DNA of 64,000 nucleotides from Chryseobacterium joostei (GCF_003815775.1 NZ_CP033926.1:2542001-2606000), one strand, 5' to 3'; shown: positions 47,436-56,758, counted from the first letter of the stretch. The notes: a model not told the origin generated them from the letters alone. Program-made: numbers and translations.

Positions 47436-47579
47436 TTAGTCTTTAATCTTTAATTCATTGATATTATTCAGATATTGCTCATACTCTTTTTTATTCTTGT
47501 TAAAATAAAGCACAGCTGAAAACAAAAGGTTATCAAAAGCAAAAAACCAGACAAATGCCTGATTTTTCTTGAAGATCAA
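47436..47579 (-). CDS. Possible small membrane peptide, 47 aa (TTG start) or gene remnant
   Basis: In the gap after the secreted-protein trio a frame reads MIFKKNQAFVWFFAFDNLL, then 'FSAVLYFNKNKKEYEQYLNNI', ending at TAA 47436. The composition, a hydrophobic segment followed by a charged helix, looks protein-like. There is no ATG or clear ribosome site; only TTG at 47579. It may be the tail of a decayed gene. Confidence 0.3.
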   Translation of the reverse strand: MIFKKNQAFVWFFAFDNLLFSAVLYFNKNKKEYEQYLNNINELKIKD

Positions 47580-47596
47580 TATATAGTTTAATAATA

Positions 47597-48265
47597 TTAA
47601 AAGCCTGAAGGTTTATTAATTGTCTGTGTAGAACCATTAGTTCCTCCTAAATCAGTATTAATATCATTGATATTTTGTTTTGTAATAAGCCTTTTGTAAG
47701 CCATTAAGTAAAGATCTACCGTAAAATTATTGTAGGTTCTGGATGGTCCACCTGTAATATTAGCAATAATCCTACTATCTGTAAATTTTGCCCTGATATG
47801 CCAGGTTCCATTGCTTTTGAATGCAACAACATCAGGAGAGCCCTGTTTATTGTCATTAATTCCGTTATCTCCATAATCGAGCATTACATTCGTGCTGCCA
47901 TTATTAAGTCTAAAAGAATAATTGTGGAGAATAACCAAGAAGTTATTCACATCTATTTTTGTATCATAATCTGTAATTCCCTCTCCAGATACTCCTGTTA
48001 GTGAAAGCTTGATATAATTGAATAGTCCGCTGCTTTCCTGATTTGGATCATACAATTGCATAGCGTTTTCTGATGTTGCCAGAAAGCTTCCTCCAGTCAT
48101 CGTAGGTTCTCCAGGGTTTCTAAGATATAAAGAGTTCGTATATGTTTTTCCGTTTACATCAAGAGTTTCTGTAGGCTTATCTGTTTTGATTCCTACTTTA
48201 CCAATCTGGGCATTCATAAATATTCCCAGACCCATCATTATTGTAATATAAATTCTTATTCTCAT
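47597..48265 (-). CDS. Secreted 'VGI..LDVNG' protein, 222 aa
   Basis: Third gene of a trio. Signal peptide 'MRIRIYITIMMGLGIFMNAQ', then 'IGKVGIKTDKPTETLDVNGKTYTNSLYLRNPGEP'. The rest looks like beta-sandwich sequence ending 'YLMAYKRLITKQNINDIN...KPSGF'. Shares its layout with the two genes before it: opening motif, 'SFLATSENAMQLYDPN' type middle, and a final 'vDLYLMAYKR' strand. Function unknown; surface or exported. Spaced 6 bp from its neighbour. Confidence 0.75.
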   Translation of the reverse strand: MRIRIYITIMMGLGIFMNAQIGKVGIKTDKPTETLDVNGKTYTNSLYLRNPGEPTMTGGSFLATSENAMQLYDPNQESSGLFNYIKLSLTGVSGEGITDYDTKIDVNNFLVILHNYSFRLNNGSTNVMLDYGDNGINDNKQGSPDVVAFKSNGTWHIRAKFTDSRIIANITGGPSRTYNNFTVDLYLMAYKRLITKQNINDINTDLGGTNGSTQTINKPSGF

Positions 48266-48271
48266 GTTTTT

Positions 48272-48913
48272 CTATTGAAGCCCTAAAGGCGTGTTGGTTG
48301 ATACTCCTGAAAAAGAAGCCGCAGCTGAAACAGAACCTGTAAATGTTCCCCAGTCTTTTACCAAAGATTTTTCAAATACATTCAGGGTAAGAGTCCAGGT
48401 TCCATTCTGATCAGATGTAGTACTCGCTCCTTTAAAACTTAAATTAACTGCCTGATAATTTTTTCCACCTTTCGATATTTTAGTTACTTCCGTAGAATAG
48501 GCACCGTAAGATCTTGGGTTCGACGAAGTGTTCGCAGCTGATACAGCTCCTGTAAAAACAGCCCCTGTAATTGCCACTACATATTTATCAGCATCCAATC
48601 CCGTGTTCAGGTTAATGACTTCATCCTGTTTCACATTTTTCAAAACAACTCTATACATGTTTACCGGAGCAACATTACGAAGTGTAATATCAAGGAGTTT
48701 AACCTTTCCTACGGGAGAAGTATCCTTGGAACGTGTAAGTAATAAATAATTTCCTTTTGCTGTAGTATTTTCCGTATCTATCAAATAAGATTCAACCAAT
48801 GTTTCACCTTCTACATCCAGGGTACCTTTTGGATTTGGAGTATTGATCCCCACTTGTGCTTTCATACCTAAAGAGGCAATTGCTACAAGAAATAATGCAG
48901 TAATCTTTTTCAT
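48272..48913 (-). CDS. Secreted 'VGINTPNPKGTLDVEG' protein, 213 aa
   Basis: Second gene of the trio. Signal peptide 1-19 ('LVAIASLGMKAQ'). Opening motif 'VGINTPNPKGTLDVEGETLVESYLIDTENTT'; later 'GKNYQAVNLSFKGASTTSDQNGTWTLTLNVFEKSLVKDW', matching the 'W.L..LV.DR..AKE' ending of the first gene. A paralogue of both neighbours, probably from local duplication. No catalytic motif. 11 bp after the first gene. Confidence 0.75.
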   Translation of the reverse strand: MKKITALFLVAIASLGMKAQVGINTPNPKGTLDVEGETLVESYLIDTENTTAKGNYLLLTRSKDTSPVGKVKLLDITLRNVAPVNMYRVVLKNVKQDEVINLNTGLDADKYVVAITGAVFTGAVSAANTSSNPRSYGAYSTEVTKISKGGKNYQAVNLSFKGASTTSDQNGTWTLTLNVFEKSLVKDWGTFTGSVSAAASFSGVSTNTPLGLQ

Positions 48914-48924
48914 TATTGTATTTT

Positions 48925-49545
48925 TTATTGAATTAAGGGTGCTGCTGCTGCACCTGTTGTAGAAGCTTTAAGATCTTGTGTTGAGTTTACTTCCTTGGCA
49001 TATGACCTGTCATACACCAATAAATTAAGCGTCCATTCTCCGGTAGGTAAGGTTGAAAGGGGAGAAAACCCATCATAATCGGCTTTCAGCTTCCAGGTTC
49101 CCCCTGAGGAATAGGCAAAAATCTGAGGTACAGGTGTCAACCAATCTCCACTACTAGTTCTTATGGGCTGCGTAAATCCAAAAGAGGAAATTACCACCAG
49201 AAATTTTTGGGAATTGATCTTCGTATCAAATTGATTTACCCAGTCCTTATCTGAAGGATCACAGGTAATTTTAAATTGAATAATGTTAATCGGTGCCGGA
49301 GAGTTAGGCACAAAAGTATCATTATAAGCTGTAATTTTATTTTCCGGTGCGGGAGACTTAATGATAAAGGTATAATTCTCATCAGCACCAAGCTTTTCCA
49401 TTGGGTTTTTGAAAACCATTCCGGATGTCTTCATAGTACCATTCACGGTCAGTTCCTTTTCCGGCTTTGTAGTATTAATGCCAACCTGAGCGTTTGTAAA
49501 TCCTAAAGATCCCATTAAAAGGATCATTGAAGTAATTTTTGTCAT
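48925..49545 (-). CDS. Secreted 'VGINTTKPEKELTVNG' protein, 206 aa
   Basis: First gene of the trio. Signal peptide 'MTKITSMILLMGSLGFTNAQ', opening 'VGINTTKPEKELTVNGTMKTSG', middle 'KINSQKFLVVISSFGFTQPI' and ending 'GEWTLNLLVYDRSYAKEVNSTQDLK'. The three neighbours keep the same order of segments, which suggests paralogues with beta-rich folds. No T9SS tail. Promoter not identified; an ACAAAA-TGG-TTTTGT palindrome lies 77 bp upstream. Confidence 0.75.
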   Translation of the reverse strand: MTKITSMILLMGSLGFTNAQVGINTTKPEKELTVNGTMKTSGMVFKNPMEKLGADENYTFIIKSPAPENKITAYNDTFVPNSPAPINIIQFKITCDPSDKDWVNQFDTKINSQKFLVVISSFGFTQPIRTSSGDWLTPVPQIFAYSSGGTWKLKADYDGFSPLSTLPTGEWTLNLLVYDRSYAKEVNSTQDLKASTTGAAAAPLIQ

Positions 49546-50090
49546 TATGGGGATGTGTTTATTTTAAAACTTTCAACCCAACATCAATTCATTCCATTTA
49601 TGCTATCATTTAAAAATAAAACACAAAATGGTTTTGTACATCTGCCAAACAGTGCACCAAATGAAAAAAACAAAAAGTTTTATGGGTTGATGCAGGTTAG
49701 GTTGCAATAAACATGCCATCAAAGATGAAATAATGACTGGAAAAGTCTATGAATACATGAAAATATAAACGTTATCCCATAAAAGTGATTATTACATTTA
49801 AGCTAAACACTGTGCAGAAGCATGATACGAAAATTTAAACATTATATTTTCAATAAAATAATATTTAAAAAATTATGAAAAATAAAATAATAAGAATAAA
49901 TATTAGCCTTATTTTTCGATATTCATATATTTTCAAGAAAAATACGACTATTGGTTGTCATTTAATCTAATAGAATTATTATTGATCAAGCCCTCCAAAA
50001 GTACAATGACACCCTTATTAACAGCATATTAGGCTATAAGTAAGATAAAGGCTATTACATTGCAAAAAGAGAGCATCATATAAAACAAAA
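49546..50090. other. Intergenic region between nusG and the secreted trio
   Basis: No gene recognised in about 545 bp of AT-rich sequence. It holds the palindrome ACAAAA-TGG-TTTTGT (49623-49637), a possible operator for the trio. No TAnnTTTG box is convincingly placed for 49545. Confidence 0.4.
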
Positions 50091-50113
50091 AAGACCGCTT
50101 AAATAGCAGTCTT
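50091..50113 (-). terminator. Terminator after nusG
   Basis: AAGACCGCT / AGCAGTCTT (one mismatch), flanked by A and T runs, 23 bp past the nusG stop; ends the secE-nusG transcript before the trio. Confidence 0.8.
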
Positions 50114-50135
50114 TTTATATTATATAAGTAAATTA

Positions 50136-50678
50136 TTATACTTTTTCTACTTGCATGTAGCTTAGCTCCATTGGAGTTTTTCTACCGAAGATCAATACAG
50201 AAACTTCAATTTTCTTTTTGTCTTCAAGAATTTTCTCAACTGTACCATTGAACCCGTTGAAAGGACCATCGATCACTTTTACGTTTTCACCTACAACATA
50301 TGGAATTTCAACGTCGCTTGCGAATTCAGAAAGTTCATCCATTCTTCCAAGCATTCTGTTCACTTCTGATTTTCTCATTGGAACAGGATCACCACCTTTC
50401 GTTAAGCTTAAGAAAGAAATAACACCAGGGATGTTTTTGATAACGTGAGGAATCTCCCCCATCAGCTCAGCTTCAATCATTAAGTATCCAGGATAGTAAG
50501 GTCTTTCTTTAGGAACTTTTTTACCGTTTCTAATTTGAATAACCTTTTCCATAGGAATAACCACTTGAGTAACGTACTGCTCAAACCCTAAACGTTTGAT
50601 TTCTGTCTCAATATAGTTTTTCACTTTATTTTCCTGTCCGCTGATAGCTTTCAGCACATACCATTTCAATTCGCTCAT
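50136..50678 (-). CDS. nusG: Transcription termination/antitermination factor NusG
   Basis: 180 aa. NGN domain 'KWYVLKAISGQENKVKNYIE ... PYYPGYLMIEA' and C-terminal KOW domain 'GENVKVIDGPFNGFNGTVEKI'. Binds RNA polymerase and couples it with Rho or the ribosome. Follows secE by 19 bp. In most relatives rplK comes next; here a terminator and the secreted trio do. Confidence 0.97.
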   Translation of the reverse strand: MSELKWYVLKAISGQENKVKNYIETEIKRLGFEQYVTQVVIPMEKVIQIRNGKKVPKERPYYPGYLMIEAELMGEIPHVIKNIPGVISFLSLTKGGDPVPMRKSEVNRMLGRMDELSEFASDVEIPYVVGENVKVIDGPFNGFNGTVEKILEDKKKIEVSVLIFGRKTPMELSYMQVEKV

Positions 50679-50697
50679 TATGGGAAAATACTTTTAA

Positions 50698-50904
50698 TTA
50701 ATTGAACAAGTTGATTAGCATTCCGATGATGTTGCTGATTGCTTTTGAAAACAATTCATCAACTCCAAAGGTAAATAATGCCAAAATAACTGTCGCAATA
50801 GTCACTACAATTGTAGAAGACTGCAGGTCAGCCCATTTTGGCCATTCAACTTTATGTCTGAATTCGTTATAAGAACCTTTTAAAAAATCGACAAATGAAC
50901 TCAT
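50698..50904 (-). CDS. secE: Preprotein translocase subunit SecE
   Basis: 68 aa single-TM form. 'FLKGSYNEFRHKVEWPKWADLQSSTIVV' is the conserved cytoplasmic helix with the E-W-P motif, followed by TM 'VTIATVILALFTFGVDELF'. Part of SecYEG. Lies between the tRNA-Trp gene and nusG, the standard position. Confidence 0.96.
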   Translation of the reverse strand: MSSFVDFLKGSYNEFRHKVEWPKWADLQSSTIVVTIATVILALFTFGVDELFSKAISNIIGMLINLFN

Positions 50905-50916
50905 AATTTATATTTG

Positions 50917-50987
50917 CACGGGCACAAGGATTCGAACCCTGATCAACGGTTTTGGAGACCGGTATCCTACCATTGGACGATGCCCGT
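50917..50987 (-). tRNA. tRNA-Trp (CCA)
   Basis: 71 nt cloverleaf: acceptor ACGGGCA/TGCCCGT, T arm GGTTCGAATCC, anticodon loop CTCCAAA giving CCA, discriminator G. The 3' CCA is not encoded. Sits between tuf and secE as usual for Bacteroidota. Confidence 0.95.
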
Positions 50988-50994
50988 AGTTAAA

Positions 50995-51026
50995 AAAGCT
51001 TCCGAGAGTTTCCTTTCGGAAGCTTT
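50995..51026 (-). terminator. Terminator after tuf
   Basis: AAAGCTTCCGA / TCGGAAGCTTT, perfect 11-bp stem with T run, between tuf and the tRNA-Trp gene. It must allow some read-through, or another promoter must exist, for secE-nusG. Confidence 0.85.
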
Positions 51027-51042
51027 ATTTATTTTAAGATGA

Positions 51043-52254
51043 TTAGTCTAAGATTTCAGTAACCTGACCTGAACCAACTGTTCTACCTCCTTCTCTGATC
51101 GCAAATCTAAGACCTACGTTAAGAGCGATTGGCTGTAACAATTCTACAGTGATCTCTAAGTTATCTCCTGGCATTACCATTTCTACACCTTCTGGTAAGA
51201 AGATTTCACCTGTAACGTCAGTAGTTCTTACGTAGAACTGAGGACGGTACTTGTTGTGGAATGGAGTGTGACGTCCACCTTCTTCTTTAGAAAGGATATA
51301 AACAGAAGCCTTGAATTTTTTGTGTGGCTTAACTGAATCTTTCTTAGCGATAACCATACCTCTCTTGATGTCAGTTTTTTCAATACCTCTCAACAATAGA
51401 CCTACGTTATCTCCAGCTTCACCTCTATCTAGGATCTTTCTGAACATCTCAACTCCTGTAATAGTAGAAGTTAATTTTTCGTCACCCATACCTACGATAT
51501 CAACTGGATCACCAGTGTTGATAACACCAGCCTCGATTCTACCAGTTGCTACAGTACCTCTACCTGTAATAGAGAATACATCTTCAATTGGCATCAAGAA
51601 AGGCTTCTCAGTATCTCTTGGTGGTTGCTCGATCCAAGTATCAACAGCATCCATCAATTCTTCAACGCTCTTGAACCACTTATCTTCTGTGTTAGCAGGA
51701 GATGCAGTAGCTGCAGTAAGAGCACCTAGTGCAGAACCTTGAATTACTGGAGAGTTGTCTCCGTCAAATTCGTAAGTAGATAATAAGTCTCTAAGCTCCA
51801 TTTCAACAAGCTCTAATAACTCTGGATCATCTACCATGTCAACTTTGTTCATGAAAACAACGATTCTTGGTACGTTTACCTGACGGCAAAGTAGGATATG
51901 TTCTCTAGTCTGAGGCATTGGACCGTCAGTTGCAGCACATACTACGATAGCTCCATCCATTTGAGCAGCACCAGTTACCATGTTCTTAACATAGTCGGCG
52001 TGACCTGGACAGTCAACGTGAGCATAGTGTCTTTTTTCAGTTTCGTATTCGATGTGAGCAGTATTGATAGTAATACCTCTTTCTTTTTCTTCTGGAGCAG
52101 AGTCAATTGCAGAGAAGTCTTTTTTCTCAGCAAGACCTTTGCTAGCTAATACAGCAGAAATAGCAGCTGTAAGAGTAGTTTTACCATGGTCAACGTGACC
52201 AATAGTACCAATGTTCAAGTGTGGTTTGTTACGATTAAACGTTTCCTTTGCCAT
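51043..52254 (-). CDS. tuf: Elongation factor Tu
   Basis: 403 aa. GTPase motifs 'GHVDHGKTT', '[12 protein letters not shown]', 'NKVDMVD' and 'GSALGAL'. About eight residues longer than the common 395-aa form; the extra length appears after 'GSALGAL' ('[21 protein letters not shown]', about 185-205). Delivers aminoacyl-tRNA to the ribosome. Two promoter boxes lie upstream. Confidence 0.97.
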   Translation of the reverse strand: MAKETFNRNKPHLNIGTIGHVDHGKTTLTAAISAVLASKGLAEKKDFSAIDSAPEEKERGITINTAHIEYETEKRHYAHVDCPGHADYVKNMVTGAAQMDGAIVVCAATDGPMPQTREHILLCRQVNVPRIVVFMNKVDMVDDPELLELVEMELRDLLSTYEFDGDNSPVIQGSALGALTAATASPANTEDKWFKSVEELMDAVDTWIEQPPRDTEKPFLMPIEDVFSITGRGTVATGRIEAGVINTGDPVDIVGMGDEKLTSTITGVEMFRKILDRGEAGDNVGLLLRGIEKTDIKRGMVIAKKDSVKPHKKFKASVYILSKEEGGRHTPFHNKYRPQFYVRTTDVTGEIFLPEGVEMVMPGDNLEITVELLQPIALNVGLRFAIREGGRTVGSGQVTEILD

Positions 52255-52297
52255 GATTTAAAATTATTTATTTATTGTTTTTCAAATTTTCGGTGTG

Positions 52298-52305
52298 CAA
52301 ATATA
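52298..52305 (-). promoter_or_regulatory. -7 box of proximal tuf promoter
   Basis: Minus-strand TATATTTG, 43 bases before the tuf ATG; a TTG lies 16 bp upstream. Confidence 0.55.
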
Positions 52306-52400
52306 ATGATTTTTTAGATACCAAAATCTTTTTATTGGAAAAAAATTCAATATTTGCATCCAATGAAATACAATCCTTATATTTCAATGTATTGAGACTG

Positions 52401-52408
52401 CAAATTTA
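52401..52408 (-). promoter_or_regulatory. -7 box of a distal tuf promoter
   Basis: Minus-strand TAAATTTG, about 147 bases before the tuf ATG, just after the efflux operon terminator. Likely a second start point for tuf. Confidence 0.45.
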
Positions 52409-52455
52409 CACATTTTTCTGAATTGAAAAAAACTTTCTAAAACCTTTTATGAAAA

Positions 52456-52482
52456 AGCCTGAAATACAGAATATTCCAGGCT
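52456..52482 (-). terminator. Terminator of the metal efflux operon
   Basis: AGCCTG / CAGGCT with additional inner AT pairing and a following T run, 28 bp after the permease stop. Confidence 0.7.
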
Positions 52483-52509
52483 CAATTAATATATAAAATG
52501 AAAGATAAA

Positions 52510-55500
52510 TCAGCTATGACGCAGTTTTTTGGTTCTGTTGAAGATCCAGAAAATAATTGGGAAAATAAGCAGTGTAAGTACCGTTGCTGTAATAAGCCCC
52601 CCAATAATTACAATGGCCAGAGGTTTTTGTGATTCTGAACCAATTCCTGTAGACAGAGCTGCGGGCATTAACCCAATGGAAGCCATAAGTGCTGTCATGA
52701 TTACCGGTCTTGTTCTGGATTTCACACCATTTAAGATAGCTGTATCTATATCCATTCCGTCTTTAACGTTTTGATGGAATTCTGTGATTAATATTACCCC
52801 ATTTTGTATACAGATTCCCAGTAAGGCAATCATGCCTACTCCGGCAGAGATTCCAAAATTGATTCCGGTAACATGCAGCGCAATAATTCCTCCTATCAAT
52901 GCAAAAGGAACATTCGCCAGGACAAGAAGTGAATCCTTCATGTTTCCAAAGAGAATAAATAACAGGAAGAAGATCATCACGATACTTACCGGAACTACTT
53001 GTGCCAATCTGTGTGATGCACGCTGCTGGTTTTCAAACTGACCTGTCCAACCAACGGAATACCCATCTGGAAGCTCTATAGTTGCTACTTTTTTCTGTGC
53101 ATCAGCAATGGTACTTCCTAAATCTCGGTCACGAATAGAGAACTTTACTCCAATATACCTTTTAATATTATCTCTGTAAATGAATGCTGCCCCGTTATCT
53201 TTAACGATGGTACTGATTTCTTTTAAAGGAATTTTTGCTCCGTCCTGTGTAGGAACCATCAAAGCTGCAATATCATTTTCATTGGTTCTATATTCCTGAG
53301 AATAACGAAGACGGATCGGGAACTTTCTTTCTCCGTCAAACATTTCGGAAGCGGTTTTTCCTCCAAAGGCCATCTCCAGTACAGCTTGTGCATCGGCAGG
53401 CATTACTCCATAGGCTGCCATTTTATCTCGGTCTAATACAACACTTACTTCCGGCTGACCTATATTTTTTATGATACCCGGATCTTTTACTCCTTCTACA
53501 TCTTTAATTTTAACCAAGATTTCCTGAGCTAATTTATCCAAGGTTTCCAGATTATCACCATAGATTTTAATTCCATTTTCGGCTTTAAAACCCGCTACAG
53601 CTTCTGCCACGTTATCTGAAATCGGTTGAGAATAGTTGAATGTGATTCCCTGATAACTCCTAAGCTTCTGATCAATTTCAGTAATAAGTTCATCATAGGT
53701 GATCTTTCGCTTCCATTCCTCTCTTGGTTTAAGGTTTACGGCGAACTGTACAAATCCAAACCCGTTCGGGTCTGTTCCATCATTACTTCTCCCTGTCTGA
53801 GCTAAGACATCTGTAACTTCAGAGAAGCTCATAATATCCTTTTTCAAAAGATCTGCAGTTTTTAATGATTCTTTCAATGAAGAACTCATCGGCATTTCTG
53901 CAGTAATCCAAAGTGAGCCTTCATTAAGCTGCGGCAGGAATTCTGTTCCGAGAAATTTTCCGGAGAACAATGTCAATGCAAGGAATGAGATGGCAACAAT
54001 CATACTTGTTTTTTTATGCTTAAATGTAGTATTGAAGCCTTTTAGTACGATTCTATCCCAAAAATTAACAAATGGATTGTTTTTTTCCCTTACATTTTTA
54101 TTTAAAAGAATATGTGAAAGCACCGGAACAAGGGTTAATGTAAATATCAAAGCTCCTATCAATGCAAATCCTAGGGTAAAAGCCAATGGTGAAAACATTT
54201 TCCCTTCCACTTTCTGGAATGAGAAAATAGGAATCAGGGAAGTAATGATAATTAGCTTTGAAAAGAAGATTGCTTTTCCTAAACCTGTTCCTGTCTGCTT
54301 GATCCAACCGCCTTTCGCCAACTTATTGAATTTCTCCATTCCATATTTATGTGCCTTGTGGTCGAGCATTACAAAGAGCCCCTCCACCATGACCACGGCT
54401 CCGTCTATGATGATTCCAAAGTCTACAGCTCCTAATGAAAGTAGGTTGGCACTCATCCCCGCCAGTTTTAAACATAAAAAGGCAAATAATAGGGATAGTG
54501 GAATGATGATGGAAACAATTAATGTTGTTCTCCAATCTGCCATGAAGATCAAAACGATGACCGTTACCAATACAATACCTTCAATCAGGTTGTGCATTAC
54601 GGTGTGGGTGGTAAAGTCCATCAGGTTATCCCTGTCATAGAAGGTTACCATTTTTACATCTTTGGGAAGAATTTTTTCATTCAGCTCTTTAATTTTAGCT
54701 TTCACACCTATTAGAACTTCTCTTGGGTTCTCTCCTTTCCTCATTACGACAATTCCTTCTACGGTATCATCATGGTTATTCAGGGCTGCCTGTCCTACTC
54801 TAGGCATAGAGCTTTCGTGAACTTCTGCAACATTTTTTACTAAAACCGGGTTTCCGCTATCATTCTGAATGGTAATATTCCCAATATCTGTAATCGATTT
54901 TACCAAACCAATTCCTCTTACGACATAGGCTTGTCCATTTTTTTCAATTACATCTCCTCCTACATTCAGATTACTTTTGGTAACAGCATCATACACCTGA
55001 AGCGGTGTAAGGTTATATTTATCCAAAGCTCTTGGATCAATACTTAATTCAAAGACTTTATCCTGTCCTCCGAAAACATTAATATCTGCAACTCCGGGAA
55101 CACCTCGTAATGCACGGTCTATCACCCAGTTTTGCAGGGTAAGTAATTTACGGGAATCCTTTGTTTTACTTTCCAGTGTATATCTGAAAATTTCTCCGGT
55201 TGGCCCGTAGGGTGGCTGTACTTCAGGGTCTACCTCATCAGGAAGGCTAATGGTTCTTAATTGGTTATTGACCTGATTTCTGGCAAAAGTATCGTCCACC
55301 CCATCATCAAATAGAATTTTAACAATGGAAAGCCCAAACATTGTTGTACTTCTCACACTTGTTTTCTTCTGAACCGGGCTCATTGCCAACTCGATAGGGG
55401 TAGTGACAAAACGTTCTACTTCTTCTGCACTACGCCCATTCCATTGGGTAATGATTACAATCTGGGTATTGGTAACATCCGGAAATGCTTCAATGGGCAT

Positions 55501-55608
55501 GTTCTTGAAGCTTATAAAACCGGCAATCGCTAAAATAGCTACCCAAATAAAGGTAAATGCTTTATTTTTTAAGGAGAAAGCAATTATATTTTTTATGAAT
55601 TTGTTCAT
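52510..55608 (-). CDS. Heavy-metal efflux RND permease (CzcA/CusA family)
   Basis: 1032 aa inner-membrane proton antiporter with 12 TM helices and two large periplasmic loops. The HME-RND TM4 signature is visible as 'DFGIIIDGAVVMVE' (about 399-412), whose acidic residues carry protons. In Czc-type (divalent) pumps the motif is DFG..VDGAV.E, as here, which favours Co/Zn/Cd over Cu/Ag; the exact metal is inference. Third gene of the operon, 60 bp after the adaptor. Confidence 0.92.
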   Translation of the reverse strand: MNKFIKNIIAFSLKNKAFTFIWVAILAIAGFISFKNMPIEAFPDVTNTQIVIITQWNGRSAEEVERFVTTPIELAMSPVQKKTSVRSTTMFGLSIVKILFDDGVDDTFARNQVNNQLRTISLPDEVDPEVQPPYGPTGEIFRYTLESKTKDSRKLLTLQNWVIDRALRGVPGVADINVFGGQDKVFELSIDPRALDKYNLTPLQVYDAVTKSNLNVGGDVIEKNGQAYVVRGIGLVKSITDIGNITIQNDSGNPVLVKNVAEVHESSMPRVGQAALNNHDDTVEGIVVMRKGENPREVLIGVKAKIKELNEKILPKDVKMVTFYDRDNLMDFTTHTVMHNLIEGIVLVTVIVLIFMADWRTTLIVSIIIPLSLLFAFLCLKLAGMSANLLSLGAVDFGIIIDGAVVMVEGLFVMLDHKAHKYGMEKFNKLAKGGWIKQTGTGLGKAIFFSKLIIITSLIPIFSFQKVEGKMFSPLAFTLGFALIGALIFTLTLVPVLSHILLNKNVREKNNPFVNFWDRIVLKGFNTTFKHKKTSMIVAISFLALTLFSGKFLGTEFLPQLNEGSLWITAEMPMSSSLKESLKTADLLKKDIMSFSEVTDVLAQTGRSNDGTDPNGFGFVQFAVNLKPREEWKRKITYDELITEIDQKLRSYQGITFNYSQPISDNVAEAVAGFKAENGIKIYGDNLETLDKLAQEILVKIKDVEGVKDPGIIKNIGQPEVSVVLDRDKMAAYGVMPADAQAVLEMAFGGKTASEMFDGERKFPIRLRYSQEYRTNENDIAALMVPTQDGAKIPLKEISTIVKDNGAAFIYRDNIKRYIGVKFSIRDRDLGSTIADAQKKVATIELPDGYSVGWTGQFENQQRASHRLAQVVPVSIVMIFFLLFILFGNMKDSLLVLANVPFALIGGIIALHVTGINFGISAGVGMIALLGICIQNGVILITEFHQNVKDGMDIDTAILNGVKSRTRPVIMTALMASIGLMPAALSTGIGSESQKPLAIVIIGGLITATVLTLLIFPIIFWIFNRTKKLRHS

Positions 55609-55668
55609 GATAGATAATTGATGACCTAAAAAAGTCGTTGAAAGATTTATTTTAAATCGCTGCTATTT

Positions 55669-56754
55669 TTAGCTGTTCAAAGAACGATATATAAGCAGTT
55701 GATTATTGGTAATCACCTCCTCTCCTTCTTTAAGGCCGTCTGCAATGTAAGTCACATCTCCCATCTGCTTTGATACTTTTATTTCTCGAACTTTCACATC
55801 TGTTCTTGATTTAAAGACTACAACAAAGCTTTTGTTATCATCAAAGATCACTGCCTTAGACGGAACCGTCAGCATGGTATTACTTTCCAAACTAGAAACC
55901 TTTATGGTTGCCTTACTATCCGGAATCAGCAAGCCATTGGCATTGTCCAGGACCACTCTTGCCTGCATGGCATTGGTTTGCGGATCAATGATTTTAAATA
56001 TTTTATCAATTTTACCATCAAAAAATTTATCCGGATAAGAAAGTGTTGAAACCTGAGCTTTCATTCCAAGGCTAATTTTATCAATATCTGATTCATTGAC
56101 GTTCATAATGGCCCATACATTGGTGGTATTGGCAACATCAAAAATATTCTCACTTCGGTCACTTCTCAGCTGCATATCCTTATTGATACTTTTCTGAACA
56201 ATGTATCCGTTAATAGGTGCCACGACACTGTATATGTTTCCTGTTTTAACATTATAAACCGTACTTACTGCCGTTGCTCTCTGTAGCTGATCTTCTGCTT
56301 TCTGCAACTGGCTTTTTGCTTCCAGTACATCTCTTTCCGTGTTTAGTTTTCCTTCGTACATCTCTTTGGCAACACGAAGATTATTCTTGGCTACTACCAT
56401 ATCGGTTTTTGCATCGCTTACATCCTTTTGAATTTCCGCAAGCTCTGTACTTCTAATGGTTGCCAAAACCTGTCCTTTCCTTACATAGTCTCCAAGTTCT
56501 ACATTTACGCTCATCACGTTTCCTCCTACCAGTGGATAAACATCTATATAACTGTTTTTGTCTGCCGAAATTTTCCCGTAAAAGCTGTATTCATCTTCTA
56601 TGTTCTTTCTCTCAACCTTTGCAAGGGAAATGGAACTTAGCATGGTGTTACTAAGCTCAAATCCTTTTTGGGCTTGATTTTTTTTCTCTCCCTCTTTTTT
56701 TGAGCAGGCCATCAATGATAAGATCATCAATACCGGAATAATATAAGTTTTCAT
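55669..56754 (-). CDS. RND periplasmic adaptor (CzcB-like lipoprotein)
   Basis: 361 aa. Lipobox 'MILSLMACSKK' anchors it to a membrane. Barrel-sandwich halves 'YPLVGGNVMSVNVELGDYVRKGQVLATI' and 'SVVAPINGYIVQKSINKDMQL' flank a coiled-coil hairpin (about 110-160, 'EIQKDVSDAKTDMVVAKNNLRVAKEMYEGKL'). Links permease and outer-membrane channel. 4 bp after the TolC gene. Confidence 0.92.
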   Translation of the reverse strand: MKTYIIPVLMILSLMACSKKEGEKKNQAQKGFELSNTMLSSISLAKVERKNIEDEYSFYGKISADKNSYIDVYPLVGGNVMSVNVELGDYVRKGQVLATIRSTELAEIQKDVSDAKTDMVVAKNNLRVAKEMYEGKLNTERDVLEAKSQLQKAEDQLQRATAVSTVYNVKTGNIYSVVAPINGYIVQKSINKDMQLRSDRSENIFDVANTTNVWAIMNVNESDIDKISLGMKAQVSTLSYPDKFFDGKIDKIFKIIDPQTNAMQARVVLDNANGLLIPDSKATIKVSSLESNTMLTVPSKAVIFDDNKSFVVVFKSRTDVKVREIKVSKQMGDVTYIADGLKEGEEVITNNQLLIYRSLNS

Positions 56755-56758
56755 TGTT

